Source: Podospora pseudoanserina (Eukaryota; Ascomycota; Sordariomycetes; Sordariales; Podosporaceae). From it: a DNA stretch of 64,000 bases. A program made the translations under genes and the position numbers. The notes below the pieces were generated by a model that was given only the letters and a program-made list of their open reading frames with translations, was not told the origin of the DNA and searched no databases. Shown here piece by piece: positions 1-9,534 of the stretch (position 1 is its first letter; every line of letters begins with the position of its first letter). The DNA is taken from NCBI RefSeq assembly GCF_035222485.1, contig NC_085924.1, positions 1,860,001-1,924,000 of the forward strand. The letters are read 5' to 3'.

Positions 1-612
1 CCCCTTCCCATCATCCCCACACCCACAATCATAAAAATCCCCAATATTATTACAATCAAACAACTCCTTCCTCAACCTCCTATTAACCTCATTATGCACA
101 AAACAAGCCCACCCCGCCGCATTATTCCGACTGCTCACCTGAGGCGGGTATTTCTCCAGCAGCTTCTGAAAGTGCGAAGCACAGTCCCCACAGGGGTACA
201 ACCTCGCAAACAACTGTATATACGTCCTCAGCGCAAGACTATCATCCGCCGTCGGCTCCTCCGGAAACCGCGCCATCATCGTGTGGAACAACTTCCACGA
301 CGCGCGGCCGAGTTCCGCTCTTTAAATCTCCCCAATCAGCAATTGCTCTTCCCCAGCATGCAAAAAGCGGAGGACTCACTTCGCAGTCGCATTCTCCAAC
401 TTGGGCGCAATAGATCCACCCTTTAGAATGCTCTCCGAAAGGGCACCACCAGCACCGTTGCTGTTGTGGCTGCTGCTGCTCCTCCACGTCTCTTCGGATA
501 ATATCCTCGTGGGTTCCCGTCCGCCGCCGCCGCTGCTCGAAACAAAGTACGTCATGGCCAAAAAGAACATGACGCCCACCAGCAGGAGCGTTATGTGTTG
601 TCGTCGCGCCAT
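1..612 (-). CDS. ERV2: FAD-linked sulfhydryl oxidase, ERV2 type (3' part beyond the left edge)
   Basis: This flavoenzyme oxidises thiols in the secretory pathway, passing electrons from protein disulfide isomerase to oxygen through FAD. Exon 1 (612-380) starts at an ATG in good context (AAACCATGG). It encodes a short basic N-terminus followed by one hydrophobic segment (about residues 7-24), read as a signal anchor. A 60-nt GT-AG intron (379-320) follows. Exon 2 (from 319 off the left edge) carries the Erv/ALR fold: LGRASWKLFHTM near its start, the redox pair YPCGDC, a downstream FVHNEVNRRL stretch (the FAD-binding HNxVN motif) and a Cys-rich DCGCGDD tail region. The signal anchor favours Erv2 (ER) over Erv1 (mitochondrial). 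The stop codon is outside the window. Confidence 0.9.
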
Positions 613-1236
613 GGTTTTTCCGCAACCGTCTCGTCGCGCCCGCAGGGTGGGTTGGCCCAATAAATAAAAGGGGTTCACAGTGGATTTGGCGATGTCGAGA
701 AATGGAGTTTTGGGCGCAACGTAGAGGGCCAAAAGAGGCGGCCGTGGTCGATCTAGCTCTGCAAAAAAAAAAAAGGGTTTTAATGAATGACGGGAAAATA
801 ATGCACGACAAGAAAATGGCTGAAGCTTATTGAAGGATGGGAAAAACGACCCGATCAGATGGTTCAAAGGAATTGGAGTGTCTGTCAGATGTTCGGCGCT
901 GGTGGCCAATGCACCAGTGGCTGATCCCCTAGCCAGGGTCTGCAGCCGGATCACCCCACCCTTCCCGCGGCAGGCATTTGCTTGAAACAGGGGTTCAATC
1001 GAGCCCAGAGGAGTCAAGCTTTCTCGAAGCCCACTTGCAACATCATGTAACCAAAATCATTATCTCTATTATCCAAACAACCTCTTACATTTCATGTAGA
1101 TTTCAACTTGAAACGAGTTCGAATAAAAAACCCGAAAACCTCTCTAACCAAAACCCCATCTCTTTATACATCATCCAGCCTCCCGCCCCCGTTCAAGATC
1201 ATGAACCCCTAAGCAAAACCTGGTAAGCCCTCGTCA
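613..1236. other. Intergenic: 5' flank of ERV2, 3' flank of the secreted-protein gene
   Basis: I see no convincing gene. A run of 12 A at about 760-771 lies in the ERV2 upstream region. The longer reading frames here lack family resemblance and overlap the ERV2 promoter. Confidence 0.5.
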
Positions 1237-2187
1237 TCAATAAATCCCAGCATAAAACGTCAAATCCCACCTCCCATTCTCCGTCACAATCACCGGCTTA
1301 ACATCTTCAACAATAAAAGCCTCCCTCAACGGGTCCAACACCTTGAGCTCCCACCTCATCGCCTCTTCATTAGCCTCAGACCCAACAGTCTTGCCCAGCA
1401 CAAGACTCCCATTCGCCTTTCTCGCCAGCGCACCCTCTGGCGCTTCCCTGAGAATGTTTCGACTGAACCCAGTCACCACCCCACTCCCATCCGTAGCAAG
1501 CATCACCGCTCCCCCATCACACCCCTCAAGCAGCGAGACGTCTCCCCAAGACCGCGTTGACGAGTTCGACGCCGTGGTATTGTCTTGCGCTTCCCAAGCC
1601 ACCTCGATCCAAGTTCCCAGATTGTGCCTGGCCGTCCCGTCAAGGTTCTCGTCCAGCCTGCCGCGAACGATGCGACCTGAAAAGGTAGGGCAGACCGAAA
1701 TGAACACTGTCTCGCCAGGATGGAGCTTGCGGGTACAAATACTATTGTCAATGACAAGTCCAACCAAAGCTGTGTCGATGCGGGCTTACCAATGTATACT
1801 TCCACGGAATCTCATCACGCGCATTTTCGTACAAAAAGTAGTAGTGATTTTGGTGCGTGTTGCTGTAGTCAGCGTCGCGCATTGTCACGCCGGGGCCGCC
1901 GTCATCCACATCTCCCACTACCACCAAAAAAAATTCAGTCATTCGCCTAGAAGATGGGTTGTCTAGGACTCACAAGTGTAGATGGGTGTATCTGAGCGAG
2001 ATCCACACGTGAAGGTGGCATTGGCGTGGCTAGAGGGTAGCAGAAGGCTAGAGTTTTGGAATGTGGTGTTCCAGTTGAGGACGCTGTGCAGGTAGGGCCG
2101 TGGAGGAATGAGGACAGGGCTTGCCGAAGTAGCTGGAAGTAGGGCTAGGAGAATGGGGAGAGTACCCAAAAAGCGTGGGAAGGTCAT
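1237..2187 (-). CDS. Secreted protein of unknown function (276 aa, three exons)
   Basis: I do not recognise the family. Exon 1 (2187-1974) starts at an ATG that gives a clear signal peptide (MTFPRFLGTLPILLALLPA, then TSA). An upstream in-frame start at 2220 would put a less typical leader in front. Intron 1 (1973-1918) has GTGAGT/TAG ends and intron 2 (1789-1726) GTAAGC/AAG ends; both keep the frame. The mature protein has several N-glycosylation sequons (NTT, NSS, NAT, NTT, NSS, NGS) and few cysteines. It contains a region rich in aromatic and acidic residues (HYYFLYENARDEIPWKY) and ends in a Tyr (TFYAGIY). There is no membrane anchor after the signal peptide, so it is probably a secreted or cell-wall glycoprotein. 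The exon 3 boundary is the least certain. Confidence 0.65.
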
Positions 2188-2775
2188 GATATGTAGATGG
2201 ATGATAAAAGACGGAACCAATGTGAGAGACGTCGCGGGTTATATGGTGTGAGATGATTGGATTTGGCGTGGAAGATATAGGGGATAGGTAGGTATGTTGG
2301 GAAGAATGTTGTCGAAGAGAGATTCAATGACTGGCCCTGTCGACTTTTGGGAGATCTTGTGGCGGTGGGCATTGGATTGTGCGTCCGTCCTTTCCCTGGA
2401 TATCATGGGAGAAGGAACTCGGTCTGGCAAAGTAACGTCGCAAAGCTCCTTCTTGCCAATGCAAGAGTTCAAGGGATGAACAGGGACATGCAAGAGCGTC
2501 CAGGTAAGGCTCTGAATGGGAAGAGCTCACTGAATTCAAGCGACAGTGAATAGTGACTGCCAATTTACATTCGAGCTGTTATCAGCTGCCGCGTTACGCA
2601 TGAGCAAAGTTTCATAATGTCTCAAGAGATATGCTATACATTTCCAAGGACCTTCTGCCCAGATACATGAAAGGGCAACAAACATCAGGCCCAACCCATA
2701 GCACCAACTTGAAAGTCTATCCAGATCCCACAGTAGATACATGAATCAAGAACCTCCTAACCATATTCCGCCAAC
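2188..2775. other. Intergenic between two minus-strand genes
   Basis: This holds the upstream region of the secreted-protein gene and the downstream region of the pyruvate-decarboxylase-like gene. The overlapping short frames on both strands have no recognisable features; I see no gene. Confidence 0.5.
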
Positions 2776-4717
2776 TCACATGGCATTCTTCCCCTCGAAA
2801 ACCGTCCTCATCGTCTCCGGTGCATCCTTCGGGTCCATAATCATGTCCACACACTGCGGCACCACCGAGTCACATAATTCCCCATCACTCAGTAGCTCAT
2901 CTAATTCCTCCGCCGTTGTGACTTTGTACCCCTTGACCCGCGGCTCAACATCAGGCGCAAAAGCCTTGAACAGAGCGGCATAGTCCCACATAGGGATGTC
3001 GTTATACTTTGCGTCCCACCCGCGAAAGTAGCGCTCAATGGTGTACCTGTGTCTCGCGTCAGCAAAAGGTCACTCAAGCTTATGCATCGTGGAAAAGGAT
3101 TTACCCATAGTTATTCAGCGCAAACACCACCGGGACAATCCTATATCTTGTGAGCATAGAGAAAGCCTGCACCGTAAGTTGCAGGCTCCCCTCTCCTGTC
3201 ACCAGCACCAGTCGCTTGTATTTGCCTGTCTCCTTGGCAGCAATGGCGGCACCGGCCGCAGCCCCAGCTGCGTAGCCTATGCTGCCGTAGACGGATTGTG
3301 TCCAGCCGTGACACCCAGAAGGGAAACGGGTGGCGGTGATGCCGACCTGAGCGGTGCCGGTTTCGGTGATGACGAGATCACCTGGCCGGAGGTAGGAGGT
3401 GAGGCGGGACCAGAGCCAGTCTTGCTCTATCTTGTTACTTGCTGGGAGAGAGAGTTGTTGATCGACCTGGGGATTTTGTTTCGTGCGCTGGGCCAACGGG
3501 TAGTGCGAAGATAGGGCTGGAATGAGCTTGGGCAGAACATGATTGATTCTAGCGTCGTATTTGGTCGCCCCAATATTGACAAAGAATCGTTGAAGATCGA
3601 TGATGGTGCAGCGGTCGAGCTTTTCGGTGAAGATACCCCTATAGTTGATAATATGTCAGTTGTTCTCTTCGCTTGAAAGAATCGAGGCGGGAGTATGACC
3701 TACGTGTTGAAATCAGATGGGTAGTTCCCCAGCCACAAGATGCAGTCTGCCTCTTGCACAAGTCCAATGGCACTCCTCAGCCACGACCCTTCACCAGCAT
3801 AACAGCCCTGGTAGTAAGGGCTCATCTCATCAGCAATACCCTTGCCCAACCCAGTCACAAGAAATGGTATTTTGAGGGCTTGGATTAGAGGATCGACATG
3901 CTCAGCCCAGTTCGCCCTTGCAGCTCCGCCACCCACAATCAAGATTGGGGATTTTGCCAACTCTAGCCGGCTGACTATCTCGGTGGTGACAGCAGCCTCA
4001 GACTCTGGAGCACTTGGTGGGCAAGCATCGAGCGAATTTTGTACCAAGATACTCACTGGATACCTTTGCATAGGCAATATCTTCAGAGATGCCAATGTAT
4101 CCAGGTGTAGAATGGAAAATCATTGCCTTCACAACACTGTCGATCTCAGCCGCAGTAGTAGTCGGGTCGTCAAGGACGGTAGTTGCGCAACACAACTCGG
4201 AGGAGATCCTTTGGTAATGGCTAAAAGCCACATGTCAACTCATCATGTCTCGACAAGGTAAGACCAGGTGCTAAGGGCATACTCAAACTTTCCATCCCCC
4301 AAGGTATGATGAAGGATCTTTCCGCTCTTCTGTGCTGGAGTGGTGGGATATCCAACAATATGAAGGACAGGAACAGACTCGCAGTTTGATCCTCCGATAC
4401 CACACAGAGCACTCAGTTCTCCAGGATCAAATCTGGTCACCAGAGCGCCAAGTCCATTGAGGCGCGCATAACCATCGGCAGCGTAGGCTCCGATCAGTTC
4501 GTTCGGTGCACCGACCCAGGAGAGGCCGAGAGGTTCGACGAGATCTCGACGAGATCGAGAAGGGCTAGTTCAAAATCTGCCAGGCAACTCAGCATGGCTA
4601 TAAGACCTGGTGGTGGTTCAGAACCGGCCACATACCACCGGGAACGCCAAAGACAGTTCCGATGCCGAGCTGTTTGAGCCGGAGGAAGAGGCACTCTCCA
4701 ATGAGTATTTCTGACAT
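2776..4717 (-). pseudogene. Pyruvate decarboxylase-like ThDP enzyme, probably a broken paralog
   Basis: The family decarboxylates 2-oxo acids with thiamine diphosphate. The start is ATG 4717 (MSEILIGECLF). Family landmarks in order are GVPG/DFELALLDL, PNELIGAYAADGYAR with the cofactor glutamate, HHTLGDG with the two catalytic histidines, LPASNKIEQDW, and the ThDP motif GEGSLQLTVQ followed by LNNYGYTIER. Plausible introns are 4635-4571, about 4263-4212, 3703-3639 and 3104-3047. Two places break the frame. An exact 11-bp tandem duplication at 4535-4556 lies between DLVE and PLGLSW. A run of four T (plus strand) at 4037-4040 lies between KVSSEYLGT and SLDACPPSAP. Removing one 11-bp copy, or one base of the run, restores the family sequence. 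Non-standard splicing around each cannot be excluded. The ThDP motif reads GEG where GDG is usual. Confidence 0.75.
4535..4556. repeat. 11-bp perfect tandem duplication inside the decarboxylase-like gene
   Basis: The unit TCGACGAGATC occurs twice head to tail. It is coding sequence for the DLVE segment of the decarboxylase and shifts the frame by +2 (11 bp). See the pseudogene entry. Confidence 0.95.
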
Positions 4718-5293
4718 TGTGGTTGAACCGTGAGGTGTGATTGTAGACGGAGTCTGGAAATCGCAGGCGTGTATGTATGATTGTCAAATGTTTGAGTGAT
4801 CAAGTACAATCTTTGCATGAGTTGTAATGTTTGATGCCATATACTACCATTGGATGGCTTCCCAACGATCTTAAGTAGTCCATCATAGCCTCTCTTGGGA
4901 CTGCATCGTCGCAAAAAGACGTCATTGTCGCAATCAAGAAAATGGTGATCAATGTCAGACGACGTCGAGGTGGAGGTTGGCGGAGCCGGCATTGACGATG
5001 TCGGTGTAGAAGTTTCCTCGGTTGGATATGTCGGCGTGCCCGTCGGGCATCGGGGTAGTAACTGGCCGTGTCGGTTGCCGGCTACCTACACGAGAGTTGC
5101 ATGATCGGTGCAAAGTCGGGATATCTGCCGATGTATGCTGGTTGCTGACTGAAGTGGTGATTTGGGAAGGAAACCAATCACAGACAAAGTCTCAAGCACA
5201 CGCGTTAAAAAAAAGACCTAGATCATAGTAGAGAAAAGCTTGGTGATTGGTTGGATGATGTCTCTTTGCATTAGATATTGCTACAGTTATTAT
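4718..5293. other. Intergenic, upstream of the decarboxylase-like gene
   Basis: I see no gene. The short minus frame at 4618-4992 is the readthrough of exon 1 and its leader, not a separate protein. Confidence 0.5.
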
Positions 5294-6256
5294 TCAAGCC
5301 CCTTGGCTGAGCATCTCCCACTGATCCGACACACTCTCCGATGTTGGTGTGAGGAGGGCATAGCTGTCGCCATCGCTGTTCCTGCTCCCGCTCCCGGTCT
5401 CGACTGCCACTCTCACCAGAGTCCAGCTGTTTCCGAGATCCTCACCCTCAACCCACTCTTCACTTGTTGTAGGGGAAGTGTCTCTCGTCCCACCCTGGCT
5501 GCTCCTCCCTTTTCCACGACCTCGCTTCCGTGGCTTGACCTTGATCTGATATTCCCACTGCCCTTCCCCCCTCACAACATCCTCAAACCCAAACCCAACC
5601 CTCTGCACCGCTTCACAATCCCCAACAGACCCTTCAACAGCCAGACTCTGCCCAGCTTCCACCTCCTCCACCAGTTGCCTCCACAGCTTCCCAAAAACCA
5701 ACCTCCCATCCCTCTCATCCTCAAACGGCAACCTCCAGCTTTTGTCCGCGGCAATTTCCCGCCCCTCAATCAAATTATTCCTCGTCCATTCCTTCTTTCC
5801 TTCCTCAAAGAAGTCCCTCTTCATTTTCTCGCAGTAATCACAGCAATACAGCGAGCTACACCTCGTCTTGAACATTTTCTCCAAAACAGGAATGTAGTGC
5901 GGCCTGATCAGCAACCCACTTCTCATGCTCGAGGCTTTTCTGTAAGCGTAAGGTTGATTTGCCTTTTTGAGTCGCTGCGCGTCGGTCTTGAGCTTGGGGA
6001 AGTTCCAGGAGCGGTCGAAGAAGACGTCTTCGTAGTCGGAGATGTGGCTTTGGATGCGGTAGAGATCCTGGCTGTTGCGGCCCGGGAGGCCTACGCGAAT
6101 GGTGTTTTTACCGCGAAACTTTTTGGGGCTGGGTTGGACGAGTTTGGTTTGGTCGAAGGGGATGTTGGAGGGTTCTTCTGGGTGGGGGATCTGGGAGGAG
6201 AGACGGGGGAGGTAGCGGGTTAGGGTGAGGGAGGTGAGGTGGTTGTCGTTTTCCAT
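5294..6256 (-). CDS. Conserved-looking protein of unknown function (320 aa)
   Basis: This is a single uninterrupted frame starting at ATG 6256 (AAAATGGAAAACG). The frame is open further upstream only from a GTG, so the ATG is preferred. I do not recognise the family. The middle has a cluster CSSLYCCDYCEKMKRDFFEEGKKEW, mixing closely spaced cysteines with basic residues, which could bind metal or nucleic acid but does not match a finger I know. A basic stretch (KPRKRGRGKGR) follows, and then a Ser/Thr/Glu-rich, probably disordered tail. There is no signal peptide or membrane segment. A long frame on the opposite strand (5240-6223) is rejected because it has no start context and a simple Pro-rich composition. 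Confidence 0.6.
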   Translation of the reverse strand: MENDNHLTSLTLTRYLPRLSSQIPHPEEPSNIPFDQTKLVQPSPKKFRGKNTIRVGLPGRNSQDLYRIQSHISDYEDVFFDRSWNFPKLKTDAQRLKKANQPYAYRKASSMRSGLLIRPHYIPVLEKMFKTRCSSLYCCDYCEKMKRDFFEEGKKEWTRNNLIEGREIAADKSWRLPFEDERDGRLVFGKLWRQLVEEVEAGQSLAVEGSVGDCEAVQRVGFGFEDVVRGEGQWEYQIKVKPRKRGRGKGRSSQGGTRDTSPTTSEEWVEGEDLGNSWTLVRVAVETGSGSRNSDGDSYALLTPTSESVSDQWEMLSQGA

Positions 6257-6562
6257 TTTGGCTGTCAGGATTGGGTTTTGGGACTGACTAAGGAGTGTGG
6301 GTTTGGATGGACGATGATGAGAATGGAGACACTGAGGTGGCAACACGATGTTGATTTATACAATGTATTCATGGCACTAGCAATTGAGGATATCACGATG
6401 CCAGGGGTTGCTGGCGCCCTCTTCTCGCACAGAGAGCTCAGAGTGGCATGGCGCGGTCTTGGTATAACACGCCATTGGCTGGATTCGTCCTCGTGGCTGT
6501 GGCAGTGGTCTTAATCGCCAAAACAACCCTCAATTTCCAGCAACAAGATAGAGCTAACCTTG
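6257..6562. other. Intergenic (about 300 bp)
   Basis: Promoter of the 320-aa protein and 3' end of the amidohydrolase gene; nothing else seen. Confidence 0.4.
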
Positions 6563-7630
6563 TCATGCCGTTCCGTCAGTACAATTACCCTTGACGTCGT
6601 CAACTTTGATGCGGAGCAGTTTCTCTGCGTTTTTGTAGGCAATGGCCTCCAGCTGCTCCTGGTCGACCAGCCCGCTTGCCTCCAGCTCCTTGAACCATGC
6701 CAACCCAACCTCATTGCTTGTAAAAGGATAGTCAATACTGTACAGGATGTGGTCAATGGGAGTGTTGGCCAAAATGCACCTCATGGGATCCAAGCTCCAA
6801 ACACCGCTCGTCGTGACATAGATGTTCTCCCGATATACCGTTGTGAAGTTTCTCTGAGCCGTGCTCCATCTTCCACTAAGCCTGTCAATACGCTGCAGCA
6901 TAAACGGTATCATTTCACCCATATGTCCAGCGATGATCTTCAGCTTGGGTCTGCGATCAAACAGTCCAGAGGCAAACAGTCTCAAGACATGAAGCCCAGT
7001 GTCCTGGTGCCACCCCCAGCCAGAACTTCCCAGCGAGTTTGCAGCGATAGGGTCGAAGTTGCCTTGATATCGTGGGGCCATGTCTTCACTCGGCCAAGTG
7101 GGATGAAGGTAGACTGGAACATCGAATTCCTCTGCAACAGCCCAAAAAGCATCGTATTCCTCCCCATCAAAATAGCCCCCTTTGCCGTCGTGATTGTCGA
7201 CCAAAGCACCCACAAAGCCGAGCTCCGTGACCGCCCTCCGGAACTCCGCTGCCGCTTCCGCCGACTGAGACATGGGAGCAGTCGCAAAACCTGCCAATCT
7301 TCCTTTTGCATTCTTGACAGCCTCATAGACCTGATCGTTGGCTGACCTGCTGTAGTTGACGGAGTACGACCCTAACCCTGCGGCATGGCTAACAACTTGG
7401 ATTGTGACATCTCCCTTGTCCATGTCGGAAAGTCGGAGAGAGGAGAGGCTGGTCAACTTTTCCATGACATTGGGGACAAACTGTGTCTGCTCCTTGAACA
7501 GAGCCTTCATAGCATCCGGGGTGGTGGCAGAAGCGTAGTGCTCCTCGAGGGTTATGAGTGGAGGCATCTTGGCCAAGGCGGGAAGGATGAGGAGTGGAAT
7601 AAATCGTAGGAACTCCATGATTGCAGACAT
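6563..7630 (-). CDS. Amidohydrolase-fold protein of the 2,3-dihydroxybenzoate / gamma-resorcylate decarboxylase type
   Basis: This is a TIM-barrel metal enzyme (amidohydrolase-2 family) of about 355 aa in one exon. ATG 7630 gives MSAIMEFLRF; the frame upstream opens only at a TTG. Family signatures are LITLEEHYA near the N-terminus (the Glu/His metal site used by non-oxidative decarboxylases), a barrel-strand histidine in YLHPTW, the AGHMGE motif about two thirds in, and SIDYPF near the C-terminus, where the aspartate acts in catalysis. A hydrophobic stretch (FLRFIPLLILPALA) precedes the domain and could be a secretion signal or anchor. If translation starts at the later MPPLITLEEH the enzyme would be cytosolic. 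The likely role is reversible decarboxylation of hydroxybenzoic acids; the substrate cannot be read from sequence. Confidence 0.85.
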   Translation of the reverse strand: MSAIMEFLRFIPLLILPALAKMPPLITLEEHYASATTPDAMKALFKEQTQFVPNVMEKLTSLSSLRLSDMDKGDVTIQVVSHAAGLGSYSVNYSRSANDQVYEAVKNAKGRLAGFATAPMSQSAEAAAEFRRAVTELGFVGALVDNHDGKGGYFDGEEYDAFWAVAEEFDVPVYLHPTWPSEDMAPRYQGNFDPIAANSLGSSGWGWHQDTGLHVLRLFASGLFDRRPKLKIIAGHMGEMIPFMLQRIDRLSGRWSTAQRNFTTVYRENIYVTTSGVWSLDPMRCILANTPIDHILYSIDYPFTSNEVGLAWFKELEASGLVDQEQLEAIAYKNAEKLLRIKVDDVKGNCTDGTA

Positions 7631-8044
7631 TGTATCTACTTCTAAAGAAGAGAGACCGTTGTACAACTAACCCCTAGCTTTGAAGTCTCTTCTCCCCTTT
7701 TTATCTTCCGATATTCATGTCGTCACGACATCAGCCATTGCATCGCAACTTCGCCATGCTTTCATCCGGTCTCACTCAAACAAACCCTGAGGGGTTTGTC
7801 TCGGATCAAAATCAAGGGTTAGGGTCACACATGTTCCACCTCTGAACCCGAAGGTTCACCCACGTGATCCACTCCCACCCAATCCCTGTCTCTGCCCCAC
7901 CCACCTCCCAAACGCCCGGACCACATCCAAACCTGTCGGACCTTCAACTTTACGATATTCATCGACGATTCGAAACGAGACACCCGAGCGTCGGTGACGA
8001 ACACACGCAACACAAACAACCCCTCCCCCCGATCGATCCAAGCC
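7631..8044. promoter_or_regulatory. Divergent promoter: amidohydrolase / bL36m
   Basis: This 414-bp intergenic stretch lies between two outward-facing start codons. I found no specific operator by eye. Confidence 0.45.
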
Positions 8045-8540
8045 ATGGCGAGCCTCTACCTCCTCGCGCGCTCCATGCGCACCCTCTCCCTCTCCTCAAC
8101 GACCGCCCTCCGAACCGTTGCCCGTCTCAACACCTCCACAGTCGCCACCAGATTCCAGACGACCTGGTCGCTCTCCTCCAAGTCGCACGGCCTGTTTTGC
8201 TCGTGCTGCCGGCCGACCCTCTCCAAGATCGTTTCCCAGACTACACAGACGGCTCCAACATCGAATGGGGCTGCTGCCAGCAAGGCGGTGGGGGTGGCGG
8301 TTCAGCAGACGAGGGGGATGAAGGTTCACAGTTCCGTCAAGAAGAGGTGTGAGCACTGCAAGGTTTGTTTTACTACTACTACTACTACTACTAATGGTCG
8401 GACGTGAGGGGAAAGGAGGAAACTTTGGCTGACAAGAGTGTGAAAAAAAGGTTGTGAGGCGAAAGGCGGGGAAGAGACATCGGGGGTACATTTACATTAT
8501 TTGCCCGGCGAATCCAAGACATAAGCAGCGCCAGGGTTAA
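8045..8540 (+). CDS. Mitochondrial large-subunit ribosomal protein bL36m
   Basis: This bacterial-type L36 protein of the mitochondrial ribosome has two exons (8045-8362 and 8451-8540; 135 aa). The N-terminal ~90 residues form a Ser/Thr/Arg-rich, acid-poor presequence (MASLYLLARSMRTLSLSS). The L36 core follows: GMKVHSSVKKRCEHCK at the end of exon 1, then VVRRKAGKRHRGYIYIICPANPKHKQRQG from exon 2, shown here in parts of one continuous zinc-ribbon core (CxxC, then a later Cys and His). The 88-nt intron splits the core right after CEHCK and contains a TAC trinucleotide repeat. The gene converges on the LYRM2-like gene, 155 bp away, which is also mitochondrial. Confidence 0.93.
8372..8393. repeat. 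TAC trinucleotide microsatellite in the bL36m intron
   Basis: About seven tandem TAC units lie within the 88-nt intron. Confidence 0.85.
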
Positions 8541-8695
8541 GACGGTTGTTTTGTGAAGGGATGGATGATTGTACGATATACCCGAAGTTGGGAGGGGAGT
8601 CTACATGAGGAGAGGCACAGAACCCAGATATGAGAGGGTCGTGCACAGTACGAGAGAAAGGTTACGGAGGGCAAGGTAAAATTGTCTCTTTTGCT

Positions 8696-9153
8696 TTACA
8701 GACCGTCAATATACCTTTCCATGTTCTCCCATTCTGTCTTGCCCGTGGAGAGGAGGTAGCGGATGTGGTCCTGTGGACGTAGTAGGGATTAGTCTTCACT
8801 GGGCCAAAACGTGGACGGGGAAAGAGGAGAAACAAACAAGATCAGTCACCCCTCGGTTTCTCTCAAACTCTTGCCGTGCAAAACGGCGGGTGTCAGCTCG
8901 GGTGGACGGGTCCGCAATGCGTCGAGTTGCGCGGAGGATATGTCTGTATAATGCCAAAGCCCGAGACCTTTGGACAAACTAGTTGAGCCCCGCAATCATC
9001 AGATTTGAACACGAGAGATATTGGCATTCATAGTGTGTAACTTCTACATACATGCTCCAAGCTCAACGTCGGCCCAAGCCTTGTTCGTGAAGAGCTGCTA
9101 CCCGTCGCGTATGTGCGGAAAACGGACCCCGCCGGGGCAAGAAAGTGGCGCAT
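8696..9153 (-). CDS. LYR-motif protein, LYRM2-like (three short exons, 101 aa)
   Basis: This small mitochondrial matrix protein belongs to the LYR superfamily, whose members act as assembly factors for respiratory complexes and Fe-S proteins. It is easy to miss because no exon exceeds 129 nt. Exons are 9153-9052 (ATG; MRHFLAPAGSVFRTYATG presequence and TLSLEH), 8978-8850 (FVQRSRALALYRHILRATRR, then RRFARQEFERNRG) and 8770-8696 (DHIRYLLSTGKTEWENMERY, ending YIDGL). Introns 9051-8979 and 8849-8771 have GT-AG ends; all exons are multiples of three. The LYR tripeptide sits in ALYRHIL and the later Phe-Ala-Arg-Gln-Glu-Phe matches the conserved F downstream of LYR. The SLEHF opening and the RILR..R pattern are closest to LYRM2. 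The start lies 381 bp from the divergent NatD gene. Confidence 0.85.
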
Positions 9154-9534
9154 TAACGGCAGGTCTATGGAGAGACTTGAGATCAAGGAAACACTTTACG
9201 GATAACAGCCATTGGGGGTTCTGTTGCTTGTTCAATGCGCCGTTCTTCTCAGTGGTGATATTCGAGGTGTTGGCGGGAAAAATTCGGGAGGCCAAAAACG
9301 TCATGGTCGCAGTAGGCTCTGGGCTGCAACGGATGGTGCCAAGACCAATCCCGCAGCAGCTCGGGCTCTCGGTCAGCTAGCTACCTGGGACCTTGGAGAC
9401 GTGTCGCGACACGTCCTTTTATGTACCTTTATGGAAATCTCACTCTGGGGATATACTGAGAGCGCAAACACCTCGCTTTTAACTTCAAGTGCTCGTCTCA
9501 TCCTCTTTGCCTCACTGTGACTTTGAAGATTCTC
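9154..9534. promoter_or_regulatory. Divergent promoter: LYRM2-like / NatD
   Basis: This 381-bp stretch separates two outward-facing start codons. I see no gene and no operator I can name. Confidence 0.45.

Noticed and set aside
5240-6223. 327-codon plus-strand frame opposite the 320-aa gene
   Set aside because: Opposite strand of a better gene; Pro-rich repetitive composition without domain features.
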